DNA of 21,038 nt from an uncultured Erysipelotrichaceae bacterium (GTDB lineage: Bacteria; Bacillota_I; Bacilli_A; Erysipelotrichales; Erysipelotrichaceae), in the NCBI GenBank assembly GCA_937900565.1, contig CALCFG010000065.1:1-21038 (forward strand), given 5' to 3'. Below the pieces are notes generated by a model, which was not told the origin of the DNA, did not search any database, and saw only the letters and a list, made by a program, of their open reading frames with translations. Both the position numbers and the translations under genes were made by a program. This document shows, piece by piece, positions 7,107 through 14,664 of the stretch; the first letter of the stretch is position 1; each line of letters begins with the position of its first letter.

Positions 7107-7436
7107 ATGAGAAAAGAAGTTAGACTATGTAAGAATGAAGAATTTGGGCGAATTAGACACCAAAATTGTTCATTAAAAAATGCATCGTTTATCATTTATG
7201 TTTCGCCTAAATCAAATTCTTTAGCTCGATTTGGTTTATCGGTATCCAAACGCAATGGTAATGCAGTCGTACGTAATAAAATAAAACGCCAATTGCGCAT
7301 GATGGTGCAAGAATTAGTGGATTTTGAAAACTATCCATTGGATTGCATTATTATAGTACGCAAAGTTTATTTAGATTGCGACTATGCCACCAATAAAAAA
7401 GCATTGGAGAAACTGTTAAATAAAGCTATAATTTAA
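7107..7436 (+). CDS. rnpA: Ribonuclease P protein component
   Basis: A 109-residue basic protein with the RnpA signature GNAVVRNKIKRQLR (residues 51-64, the RNR motif) after GLSVSKRN. It binds the RNase P RNA and helps remove 5' leaders from precursor tRNAs. I choose the ATG at 7107, since MRKEVRLCKNEEF is a typical beginning. A TTG at 7092 lies inside the terminator stem and is unlikely. There is no Shine-Dalgarno sequence before the ATG, which comes 13 nt after the terminator stem; this is unusual. The yidC gene follows after 27 bp. Confidence 0.95.
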   Translation: MRKEVRLCKNEEFGRIRHQNCSLKNASFIIYVSPKSNSLARFGLSVSKRNGNAVVRNKIKRQLRMMVQELVDFENYPLDCIIIVRKVYLDCDYATNKKALEKLLNKAII

Positions 7437-7463
7437 CGGTAATTATTAGTTTAAGGAGATTCA

Positions 7464-8327
7464 ATGAAATTAACACGTAAAAAGTACATGTTATTTACAC
7501 TTTCATTCGTTGGTTTATTCCTATTAAGTGGATGTACATCACCAACGGATGCATCTGGAAATATCATTATGATTTTTAAAGACACCCCATTTATGACCAC
7601 AATTAATGATACAGGTTGGTTTGGTGTCTTTGTTTGGCCAATTGCCCAAATTATTAACTATTCTGCAGATTATGTAGGAGCTGCCGGTGGTATTATGGCA
7701 GCAACTGTTATTACTAATATTGTTGTTGTATTATTAACAATTCGTAGTCAAATTGGTATGCAACGCATCCAATTAATACAACCTGAATTATTAAAAATTC
7801 AAAACAAATATGAAGGTAAAACAGATGATCAATCCAAAATGCGCATGGCTCAAGAAATGCAAGCATTGTATGGTAAATACAACATTAACCCATTAAGTTC
7901 AATGTTAGGAACATTTGTTCAATTCCCAATTATCTTCGCTATTTTCCAAGCAGTTCAACGTTCACCAATTGTAACAAACGGTACTTTCTTAGGTATGAGC
8001 TTAGAACAAACGCCATGGAATGGAATTACACATGGCGAATGGATGTATATCTTATTATTCGTTGTTATGATTGCTGCGCAATTAGGTAGTATGTTAGTTC
8101 CACAATGGTTATCTAAAAAGAAAGCCAAAGAAAAAGCAGCAAGAGAACATCATCGTTATGTTGAACAAAAAAATCCGATGGGAAATACAATGTATTTCAT
8201 GATGTTGCCAATCATTGTATTATCTGTTGTTTGGCCAAGTGGAATGGTTGTTTATTTCACGATTTCATCTTTAGTAAATATTGTTAAAACACTTGTCGTA
8301 CAATATATTGTGGATAGAAAAGGATAA
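7464..8327 (+). CDS. yidC: Membrane protein insertase YidC/Oxa1 (lipoprotein form)
   Basis: A 287-residue insertase of the Gram-positive YidC/SpoIIIJ type. Residues 1-24 are a lipoprotein signal peptide with lipobox LSGC (Cys24). The core follows from about residue 50, with membrane segments around 50-70, 75-95, 145-165, 190-210 and 255-280, and a basic cytoplasmic helical hairpin (KKKAKEKAAREHHR near 220-233). It inserts and folds membrane proteins, alone or with Sec. AAGGAGAT lies 3 nt before the ATG. It is followed by jag after 4 bp, the conserved pairing. Confidence 0.96.
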   Translation: MKLTRKKYMLFTLSFVGLFLLSGCTSPTDASGNIIMIFKDTPFMTTINDTGWFGVFVWPIAQIINYSADYVGAAGGIMAATVITNIVVVLLTIRSQIGMQRIQLIQPELLKIQNKYEGKTDDQSKMRMAQEMQALYGKYNINPLSSMLGTFVQFPIIFAIFQAVQRSPIVTNGTFLGMSLEQTPWNGITHGEWMYILLFVVMIAAQLGSMLVPQWLSKKKAKEKAAREHHRYVEQKNPMGNTMYFMMLPIIVLSVVWPSGMVVYFTISSLVNIVKTLVVQYIVDRKG

Positions 8328-8331
8328 GCAT

Positions 8332-9003
8332 ATGGAAAAATACAGTGCAAACACAATTGAAGAAGCAATCGAAGTTGCTTGCAATGATAAGAATTGCAAA
8401 AGCGATGAATTAAAATATCGCTTATTGGAAACAACTGATATCAGTGAAGGCAATGTTACCATTGAAGCTTATTGTTTGAATGATATTAAAGAATTTTTAT
8501 TCGATTACTTAGGTAACTTCTTTGTAGAAGTTGATCCTGATGGGATTGAAATGGAAATTAATCTTAATAAAGAAGAAGAGTCTTTTCATGTTAATTTAAA
8601 TTCGAATAACAATGCCGTTTACATTGGTAAAGCTGGATTAACTTTAAAAGCGATCAACACCATTGCTAATAGTGCGGTAAGTAGTGTTTTTAAACACAGA
8701 TACCCAGTTTTTGTGGATATCAACAATTATAAACACCACCGTTATTCCCGCTTAGTAAGATCTGCTAAAAATGTAGCGAAAAATGTTCAAAAAACACATA
8801 TTGAAGCACATTTAGATCCAATGCCTAATGATGAACGTAAAGTAATTCACCAAGCATTACAAAATTGGAAAAACATTTCCACCCAAAGTGAAGGTGAAGG
8901 CGCTACCCGTCATATCGTCTTAAAATATATTGATCCAAGTGAGCAAGTTGAAGAAACAATTTCTTTAGGTTCAGGAATCGACTTAAGCGACGAAACACTT
9001 TAA
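8332..9003 (+). CDS. jag: RNA-binding protein Jag/KhpB (KH and R3H domains)
   Basis: A 223-residue protein. The N-terminal 50 residues look like the Jag_N domain (NTIEEAIEVAC). A KH domain follows at about 80-155 with its GKAG loop at 99-102, then an R3H domain with DERKVIH (Arg169, His173) and the conserved TRHIVLKY strand. It is shorter between Jag_N and KH than the Bacillus protein. Known Jag/KhpB proteins bind RNA, often with KhpA, and affect cell shape and division. The start at 8332 has GAAAAGGA upstream; a TTG at 8281 would run inside yidC. Terminated at 9011-9042. Confidence 0.94.
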   Translation: MEKYSANTIEEAIEVACNDKNCKSDELKYRLLETTDISEGNVTIEAYCLNDIKEFLFDYLGNFFVEVDPDGIEMEINLNKEEESFHVNLNSNNNAVYIGKAGLTLKAINTIANSAVSSVFKHRYPVFVDINNYKHHRYSRLVRSAKNVAKNVQKTHIEAHLDPMPNDERKVIHQALQNWKNISTQSEGEGATRHIVLKYIDPSEQVEETISLGSGIDLSDETL

Positions 9004-9010
9004 TCTTTAT

Positions 9011-9042
9011 AAAGTCTTAGTGATTTAAACTAAGGCTTTTTT
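9011..9042 (+). terminator. Terminator after jag
   Basis: AAAGTCTTAGT pairs with ACTAAGGCTTT (11 bp with one U-G) around a 7-nt loop, followed by TTT. It closes the rnpA-yidC-jag transcript. Confidence 0.8.
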
Positions 9043-9103
9043 ATTTACAATTATAAAGAATTTAGATAACGCAAAATGATTCACAAATTTGTAAAAGTAA
9101 CCG

Positions 9104-9115
9104 ATGATTAATCAT
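9104..9115. repeat. Perfect 12-bp palindrome in a non-coding gap
   Basis: ATGATTAATCAT is its own reverse complement. AAAATGATT (9073-9081) is also inverted at 9110-9118. It lies between two terminators with no gene downstream on either strand, so a regulatory role is doubtful. Confidence 0.35.
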
Positions 9116-9195
9116 TTTGATTTAAATAATATTTAAGACATTTTGGTAAAATATATGATATTTGGAGAGTTATTACTCATACAATGTTGTGATAC

Positions 9196-9242
9196 AAAAA
9201 ATTAGCAAAGGTTAATTGATTACAACCATTGCTAACTTTTTT
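9196..9242 (-). terminator. Terminator of the MFS-XRE operon
   Basis: On the minus strand AAAAAAGTTAGCAATGGTT pairs with AACCTTTGCTAATTTTTT, with one mismatch and one bulge, around a short AT-rich loop. It starts at the stop codon of the 76-residue gene and ends in a T6 run. Confidence 0.75.
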
Positions 9243-9471
9243 ATAAAGATATTTTAATTATTGATTCTTCACTTTCAATTTCAACAAGTTCGAAGTGAGG
9301 GTGTTTTTTAATGTACGCTTTTAGTGTACTTACAATCTGCATTATTTCGTGTGCATCCATACCAATATCGCATTTAGAAGTGATAATGTAACCCAATGCT
9401 TTATTTAGTATTAATGTATTAGGTAAAACAATTTGATGTTTTTTTCCTTCAGTGACTATTGATATCTGCAT
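9241..9471 (-). CDS. Small protein related to the C-terminal domain of the adjacent regulator
   Basis: I do not recognise a named family for this 76-residue soluble protein. By eye it lines up with the C-terminal half of the XRE regulator encoded just upstream: HQIVLPNT matches KVNLPIAA, a helical middle follows, and the end FELVEIESEESIIKISL matches GTLVELESEDGDLITISV. Its ATG overlaps the regulator TAA (TAATG), so it is probably translationally coupled. A domain of this LP...VEIE type is often found in small proteins beside transporters of Bacillota. It may pair with the regulator's own domain; that is inference. Confidence 0.75.
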   Translation of the reverse strand: MQISIVTEGKKHQIVLPNTLILNKALGYIITSKCDIGMDAHEIMQIVSTLKAYIKKHPHFELVEIESEESIIKISL

Positions 9472-9965
9472 TATTCCACACTGATGGTGATTAAATCCCC
9501 ATCTTCACTTTCTAACTCAACTAAAGTACCAAATACACCTTTATCAACCAATTGAAAGATGTATTCAAAGTCAATGTTTTTCATTATATCCTCACCATTT
9601 TTACTGGCCATAAATGGCAAGGATGAAGCAAGCAATAACTTAACAGCAGCTATTGGTAAATTTACCTTAACTTTATCCCCATCCGAACTTAATACATTAA
9701 TGCGTAAAACCAATTCATCAACAGATTTACGTTGTTTTTCAGGTACATAATAAGTAGTCGGTGCATTATCACCTTTAACTAATGTATCTAAAGTAACATT
9801 AAATAAATTGACTAAATCAATGAGCAAAGATATGTCGGGAATGGATAAGTCATTTTCCCATTTACTCACTGCTTGACTGGATACATTTAGTTTAGAAGCT
9901 AATTCTTCTTGCGTATAATTATTTTGCTTACGATACAAAGCAATGCGATTTCCTAACGTTGCCAT
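9471..9965 (-). CDS. XRE-family transcriptional regulator with a C-terminal accessory domain
   Basis: A 164-residue protein. Residues 5-62 form a Cro/CI-type helix-turn-helix (RIALYRKQNNYTQEELASKL, then SSQAVSKWENDLSIPDISLL). A linker follows, then a domain at about 95-164 (KVKVNLPIAAVKLLL to LVELESEDGDLITISV). It lies 8 bp after the MFS gene, with an AGGAGG that overlaps the MFS stop, and shares its transcript. It is therefore a candidate local regulator of the exporter; feedback control is inferred from position. The C-terminal domain resembles the small protein encoded next. Confidence 0.9.
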   Translation of the reverse strand: MATLGNRIALYRKQNNYTQEELASKLNVSSQAVSKWENDLSIPDISLLIDLVNLFNVTLDTLVKGDNAPTTYYVPEKQRKSVDELVLRINVLSSDGDKVKVNLPIAAVKLLLASSLPFMASKNGEDIMKNIDFEYIFQLVDKGVFGTLVELESEDGDLITISVE

Positions 9966-9973
9966 AAACCCTC

Positions 9974-11185
9974 CTAGTTAAATATAAAATCTTTGGCTTT
10001 CGAGTTATACACCATAAATGATAATGGAATTAAAGTAATTGCACTGGAAGCAATAAATACAAGTGGTATTGGAATATAATCACAGAGTAATCCAATAATA
10101 ATACTACTCATTGCGCTTGCTCCAATTGTACAAGTACTAAACAAACCGATGATTGATCCTTTAGAATCATTCGGTATAATCATCATTAATTTAGCATTGA
10201 ATATTGAATTTGCAATGACTAAACCTAAGGATGTCAAAACGGATGAAACAGTAATAATGTAAATATTAGTTGATCCATACATAATGATAGAACTAATACC
10301 CGATAGAATAAATCCATATTTAAATAAAAAATACGTTTGTTTCTTAGTTAAATTCACTGTGCTTAAAAATAACGTTCCACTCATATAAGCACATGTTTGA
10401 ATGGCACTAATGTATCCATATACTTTTACATCAAATCCAATGTCCAATACCCATGCCATAAATAAACTTTGAACTCCAGATCCTAATAGATTAATTACCA
10501 ATGCAATGAACATAAAAAATGTTAAATTTGAATTCGATAATAAAACTTTCAATCCTTGCTTTAAATCATTAATAATTACCTTAATGGATAGGGATATCGT
10601 TTGTTTGTCTCGCTTATTTAAATTTATAAACATCTCCGAAAAAGCAGATAGCAAAAATGATATTCCATTCAATATAATTATCCATCCCACGCCCAATATG
10701 GCAATCAAGGCACCAGAGATTGCTTTCGATGAAAGTTGAATAAATGAATTCACCGCATTATAGATCGATTGTCCTTTAACGATAGTGTCACTATTCAATA
10801 AATCAATTAATACAGTATCCACTGCAGGATTAAAAAATAAAGAACAAAACGATGTTAACAGTGCAATCAATAAAACAATTGAAACGCTTAAGCTATCATT
10901 TAATGCGAATATACCACAACCTATCATTAAAAAAACACGAATAACATCGGTTATTACAATGGCTTTTTTGCGATCAATGCGATCTATAACCGTTCCACTA
11001 ATAGGTAATAAAGCCATTTGCACAAACATTGATATCGACGACATTATTCCCATTAATGCCGTGGAATTCGTTTTGGCGTAAACCCAATAGCCAATCGCAA
11101 CAGAATAAAGAATATCCCCAAAATCACTAATAGCATTTCCAAATAGAAGTAACTTGTAATTCTTACTAAAAATTTGTTTCATCAT
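9974..11185 (-). CDS. MFS exporter (MefA-like, MFS_3 type)
   Basis: A 403-residue membrane protein with about 12 hydrophobic segments. A motif-A-like loop, GTVIDRIDRKK, lies between segments 2 and 3 (residues 64-74), and the FGNAISDFGDILYSVAIGYW start is typical of the H+-driven macrolide/enterobactin exporter branch. It probably expels a drug or metabolite using the proton gradient; the substrate is unknown. AAGGAGGA lies 6 nt before the first ATG (MMKQIF). First gene of a three-gene minus-strand operon with an XRE regulator, placed directly beside the origin, where B. subtilis has rpmH. Confidence 0.9.
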   Translation of the reverse strand: MMKQIFSKNYKLLLFGNAISDFGDILYSVAIGYWVYAKTNSTALMGIMSSISMFVQMALLPISGTVIDRIDRKKAIVITDVIRVFLMIGCGIFALNDSLSVSIVLLIALLTSFCSLFFNPAVDTVLIDLLNSDTIVKGQSIYNAVNSFIQLSSKAISGALIAILGVGWIIILNGISFLLSAFSEMFINLNKRDKQTISLSIKVIINDLKQGLKVLLSNSNLTFFMFIALVINLLGSGVQSLFMAWVLDIGFDVKVYGYISAIQTCAYMSGTLFLSTVNLTKKQTYFLFKYGFILSGISSIIMYGSTNIYIITVSSVLTSLGLVIANSIFNAKLMMIIPNDSKGSIIGLFSTCTIGASAMSSIIIGLLCDYIPIPLVFIASSAITLIPLSFMVYNSKAKDFIFN

Positions 11186-11246
11186 TGAGTTCCTCCTTAA
11201 CTGGTTTAAATTTTAATGAATTAAGGCATTATTTTTAACCGAGAGA

Positions 11247-11284
11247 AAGTTGAATATCTATACCATTAGTTGAATTGTTTCCAA
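11247..11284 (-). promoter_or_regulatory. Promoter region of the MFS operon with TTCAACT repeats
   Basis: On the minus strand TTGGAA (11279-11284), 16 bp, TATAGA (11257-11262) is the best promoter candidate. TTCAACT occurs twice in direct repeat with a 20-bp period, once in the spacer and once just past the -10. This is a possible binding site for the operon's own XRE regulator. Confidence 0.35.
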
Positions 11285-11435
11285 CTATTCGTTGAGTTAA
11301 TAATGTAAGTATTATTAATTTAGTTTTTTATCTTATCCATCAAATAATCATGACTCCTCTAAGTGATAAAAGTTAACAACAAAGATAAAATAATATAACA
11401 CCTGAAATTCAAGAAAGTTTATAAATCCATGATCT

Positions 11436-11802
11436 TGTGGAAAACTAAATAGAAGCTTAATTTATGTGGAAAAGCCAATTATTTTAATAAAACGTTAACT
11501 TAATTCGTAATTTTTCCACAGACTTTGCGCATTCCACAATTGCTAGTTTTCCACATATGTTGAAAAGTGTGGAAAATCCAAAATATTGCGATAAATAAAG
11601 GGATATTTTTCCATATTCAAATGTTAAAAGATTGTAAAAATTTAAAATTTTTCCACACTTTCCACAATTAACTAAAATGTGGATAAATTTTCCATAATAC
11701 ATGCAAAAATAAAGTTGTGGAAAATTGTGGAAAACTAATAAATATACGATGATTACTATAGATTCTTTCCACAATAGTATGTGGAAAGAATTTTTATCCA
11801 CA
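11436..11802. other. oriC: oriC, upstream DnaA-box cluster
   Basis: No gene fits here. Thirteen 9-mers match DnaA boxes. TTATCCACA (consensus) is at 11794-11802 and, inverted, at 11678-11686. TTTTCCACA is at 11512, 11547 and 11649, and inverted at 11436, 11465, 11568, 11716 and 11726. CTTTCCACA is at 11658 and 11765, and inverted at 11780. Two pairs are tandem with a 9-10 bp period (11649/11658 and 11716/11726). Position before dnaA and box density make this the upstream half of a bipartite origin and the DnaA autoregulation region. The stretch 11285-11435 holds only AT-rich sequence with no feature I can name. Confidence 0.92.
11760..11795 (+). repeat. Perfect inverted repeat of two DnaA boxes
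   Basis: ATTCTTTCCACA and TGTGGAAAGAAT form a perfect 12-bp stem with a 6-nt loop (11762-11791), each arm holding a CTTTCCACA box, followed by T4. In RNA it would look like a weak terminator facing dnaA; in DNA it is a pair of inverted DnaA sites. Either or both roles are possible. Confidence 0.6.
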
Positions 11803-11811
11803 TTTTCATGC

Positions 11812-11840
11812 TTAAACTCAGAAAAAACCTATGCTATTCT
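11812..11840 (+). promoter_or_regulatory. dnaA promoter
   Basis: An extended -10, TGCTATTCT (hexamer 11835-11840), has TTAAAC 17 bp upstream (11812-11817, only 3 of 6 matches). A consensus DnaA box ends 9 bp before the -35, which suits autorepression by DnaA as known in other bacteria. Confidence 0.45.
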
Positions 11841-11860
11841 AGTAATGTCTTAGGGGTAAT

Positions 11861-13267
11861 ATGGAAAAGAATTATACGCAAAACGACTTCATGCAAAATA
11901 TACCATTTATGGAAATGCTAGTCGAACAAATAAAACAAAGAAATTTAATTGATAGTAATATTGTTAACACATTTATAAAACCTGGCTGTGCGTTAGCATT
12001 ATTAGAAACAGAATTAACAATTATCATTGCAAATAGTGAAATTACTAAACAGATTACGTTAAGTAATCACGATGTAATTGAACAATTAATTCAAGAATTA
12101 ACACATACCAAAACACAATTATCCATAATGGATAAAAAGGAATATGAACAATATTTAAGTACTAATATCGTAATCGATCCGACGAAATCTAGTCAGACCA
12201 CTAAAACGACAAGTAGTTTTGGCATTGAAAATAAATTAATGAGTTCTTATACCTTCGATAATTTTGTCATTGGAGATTGCAATAAAGAATGCCATGCTGC
12301 CGCATTGGCATGTGCTTATAATCCAGGTAAGTTTTACAATCCTTTATTTATCTATGGAAATTCAGGTATTGGAAAAACACATTTGTTGTGTGCCGTTGGA
12401 AATTATGTATTGGCGAATCATCCAAATTCAAAAGTTTGTTATATGCCAACGATGGACTTTGTTGAATATGTTACCAGTTCCATTCATAAAGGAACCATTG
12501 ATGCATTCAAACATGAATTAAAAACATACGATGTCTTATTAATGGATGATATTCAATTTTTGGCGAATAAAGAAAAAAGCCATGAAATATTCTTTAATTG
12601 TTATAACGAATTAATTAATAACAATAAGCAAATCATTGTAGTTTCAGATCGTTTACCAAGTGAAATTAAAGGATTGGAACAACGCATTATTTCACGCTTT
12701 GATCAAGGGTTGACAGTTGGAATGGATTCGCCTGAATTTGAAACTAGTTTAGCTATTTTGAAGCGTAAGCTTTCCGATTCCAGTGAATTTGAAAATGATA
12801 TCGATGAAGAATCGTTAGTATTCTTAGCATCGCATTTTTCTCGTGATGTTAGGCAATTGGAAGGTGCATTGAAAAGATTACAGTTTAAAATTATTCAATA
12901 CCATCCGCAAACGCCCGTAGATTTAGCCTTCACAGTAAAAGCATTCGATAAATCCATCAGTGAGCAAACTTTGGCAGGAAATATCAATCCTCGGAAAATT
13001 ATTACGACAGTAGCAGATTATTACAATCTTACCCGTCAACAAATAATTTCTAAAACACGAACGAAACATGTCTCAATGGCACGACAAATTTGTATGTATC
13101 TTATACGTAAAAAATTGGATTTACCGTATTTAGCCATTGGGGCAGAATTTGGCGGCAAAGACCATTCGACCGTAATGAATTCCATTAATAAAATTGAAAA
13201 GTTACGTAAAACCGATAAATCTTATGAACTTGCATTAAAAGAATTAGAAAAATTATTGGAACATTAA
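11861..13267 (+). CDS. dnaA: Chromosomal replication initiator DnaA
   Basis: A 468-residue initiator with all four domains. Domain I lies at about 1-90 and a polar linker rich in Ser/Thr at 90-128. Domain III is the AAA+ ATPase with Walker A GNSGIGKT (166-173), Walker B LLMDD (226-230), an arginine finger in ISRF (277-280) and sensor 2 around Arg331. Domain IV carries the DNA-binding signature FGGKDHSTV (430-438). It binds the TTTTCCACA-type boxes on both sides of its own gene and opens the origin. The ATG at 11861 has AGGGG only 4 nt away, a close spacing. A start elsewhere is not better supported. Confidence 0.98.
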   Translation: MEKNYTQNDFMQNIPFMEMLVEQIKQRNLIDSNIVNTFIKPGCALALLETELTIIIANSEITKQITLSNHDVIEQLIQELTHTKTQLSIMDKKEYEQYLSTNIVIDPTKSSQTTKTTSSFGIENKLMSSYTFDNFVIGDCNKECHAAALACAYNPGKFYNPLFIYGNSGIGKTHLLCAVGNYVLANHPNSKVCYMPTMDFVEYVTSSIHKGTIDAFKHELKTYDVLLMDDIQFLANKEKSHEIFFNCYNELINNNKQIIVVSDRLPSEIKGLEQRIISRFDQGLTVGMDSPEFETSLAILKRKLSDSSEFENDIDEESLVFLASHFSRDVRQLEGALKRLQFKIIQYHPQTPVDLAFTVKAFDKSISEQTLAGNINPRKIITTVADYYNLTRQQIISKTRTKHVSMARQICMYLIRKKLDLPYLAIGAEFGGKDHSTVMNSINKIEKLRKTDKSYELALKELEKLLEH

Positions 13268-13413
13268 AAAATCCACAATTTTTATACCCAGTAATTCCAC
13301 ATGATTATGACCTTAAATACACGATAAAATTGGGATATTTCTAAGTTTTCCACATTTTTCCACAAGCTAATAATAATAATTCTTATATAATTAATGAACA
13401 CAGGGAGGCCCTT
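13268..13413 (+). other. oriC: oriC, downstream DnaA boxes and candidate unwinding element
   Basis: Two tandem TTTTCCACA boxes (13346-13354, 13356-13364; 10-bp period) are followed at once by AAGC and an AT-only tract, CTAATAATAATAATTC then TATATAATTAATG. Read in triplets from CTA the tract gives CTA, ATA, ATA, ATA, ATT, each with T in the middle, as expected for DnaA-trio elements seen on the other strand. Weaker boxes lie at 13269 and 13293. The same arrangement exists between dnaA and dnaN in B. subtilis. A TATAAT at 13386-13391 could also serve a dnaN promoter, but no good -35 is present. Confidence 0.65.
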
Positions 13414-14535
13414 ATGAAATTTAGTATTAACAAACGTTTATTTAATAATGCATTATCCAATGTAAGCAAAGCAATATCTCCAAATTCGCCAGTTCCATCT
13501 TTGAGTGGGATTAAAATTGAATTAAAAGATAATAATTTAATATTAACTGCAGCAGATTCAACTTTATCAATTATTAAAACAATTCCAATTACCAGTGAAA
13601 ACTACAACATTATGGTCGAATCTACCGGTGTTATTGTATTGGATGCGCGTTATTTACTTGAAATGGTGCGTAAGATCGATGGAGATACGATAACCATCGA
13701 TGTATTGGACACTACTTTAACGCGTATCAAAGGTAATAAAGTTGAATATACTGTCAATGGTATGCGTGCTGAAGATTACCCAGAAATCAGAACGCCACAT
13801 CCTGAAACTTCATTTGAAATTGATGCGGATGAATTGGTTAAATCAATTTCCCAAACAATCTTTGCCGTAAGTAAAAAGGAAACACGTCCTGTATTAACGG
13901 GTGTTAATTTAGTTAATAAATCAGGTCTATTATCTATGATTGCTACTGATTCTTTTCGTTTATCACGAAAGCAATTAAAAATTGATACGATTGTTAGCTT
14001 TAATGTGACAATACCGGCACGAACTTTGGATATTGTGGATAAAATCATTGAAGATAATTCAACTGTCACCATTTATGTAGGGGATATGAATTTACAATTT
14101 TTAATTGGTGATACAATCATTCAATCCCGGTTAATTGATGGATCTTTCCCAGAAACAGAACGGTTAATTCCAACAACGCATTCAAGAAAATTAGTGTTAA
14201 ATAGTATGGAAATATTAAATGCTTTGGATCGTTGTTCATTTATTAAGAATGATGGGATGGCATTGGTTAAATTTTCCGCCAATGCATCAATCTTAAATAT
14301 TTCCAGTCGTAACCAAGAAGTTGGAAGTAGTTTGGACTCATTAATTCCAGTAAGTTATGAAGGTGATCCAATAGAAATTAGTTTCTGTGGTGATTATGCG
14401 AAAGAGGCAATTCGTGCATTGGATGATGCCCAAGTCAATTTCTTAATGGATGGTGAAATGAAAGCATTCTTAATCACATCGGATTCAGATGACACCATTA
14501 CTCAATTAATTTTGCCTGTTAGATCTTATAATTAG
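13414..14535 (+). CDS. dnaN: DNA polymerase III beta subunit (sliding clamp)
   Basis: A 373-residue protein of normal clamp length with three similar domains of about 125 residues. Recognisable stretches are the start MKFSINKRLFNNALSNVSKA, the central TDSFRLSRKQL and the end TQLILPVRSYN, which is the conserved C-terminal patch beside the partner-binding pocket. As a ring-shaped dimer it tethers the polymerase and repair proteins to DNA. GGGAGG lies 5 nt before the ATG. It follows dnaA after 146 bp of origin sequence and has its own terminator, so it is not joined in one transcript with recF unless there is read-through. Confidence 0.98.
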   Translation: MKFSINKRLFNNALSNVSKAISPNSPVPSLSGIKIELKDNNLILTAADSTLSIIKTIPITSENYNIMVESTGVIVLDARYLLEMVRKIDGDTITIDVLDTTLTRIKGNKVEYTVNGMRAEDYPEIRTPHPETSFEIDADELVKSISQTIFAVSKKETRPVLTGVNLVNKSGLLSMIATDSFRLSRKQLKIDTIVSFNVTIPARTLDIVDKIIEDNSTVTIYVGDMNLQFLIGDTIIQSRLIDGSFPETERLIPTTHSRKLVLNSMEILNALDRCSFIKNDGMALVKFSANASILNISSRNQEVGSSLDSLIPVSYEGDPIEISFCGDYAKEAIRALDDAQVNFLMDGEMKAFLITSDSDDTITQLILPVRSYN

Positions 14536-14551
14536 TTATTAAATTGAAATT

Positions 14552-14583
14552 AAAGCCTATTTTTGAAGAAAATAGGCTTTTTA
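14552..14583 (+). terminator. Terminator after dnaN
   Basis: AAAGCCTATTTT and AAAATAGGCTTT form a perfect 12-bp stem with a 5-nt loop, followed by TT. It separates dnaA-dnaN from the yaaA-recF-gyr operon. Confidence 0.85.
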
Positions 14584-14608
14584 TATGCATAGAGTATAGG
14601 GGTACGTG

Positions 14609-14638
14609 TTCGCATTAATCGCTTAAATATGGTAAAAT
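14609..14638 (+). promoter_or_regulatory. Promoter of yaaA-recF-gyrB-gyrA
   Basis: TTCGCA (14609-14614), 18 bp, then an extended -10 TGGTAAAAT (hexamer 14633-14638), 26 bp before the yaaA start. This is the only good promoter candidate for the operon in view. Confidence 0.55.
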
Positions 14639-14664
14639 AATAAAGAAAATGAAAGGGGAATGAA

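Noticed and set aside
8281..8331. Upstream TTG start for jag
   Set aside because: It would overlap the yidC C-terminus by 47 bases; the ATG at 8332 has a proper ribosome site and conserved start.
11484..11801. 105-codon frame on the minus strand through the origin
   Set aside because: It is built from repeated DnaA boxes, has low-complexity Phe/Cys/Asn-rich content and no ribosome site.
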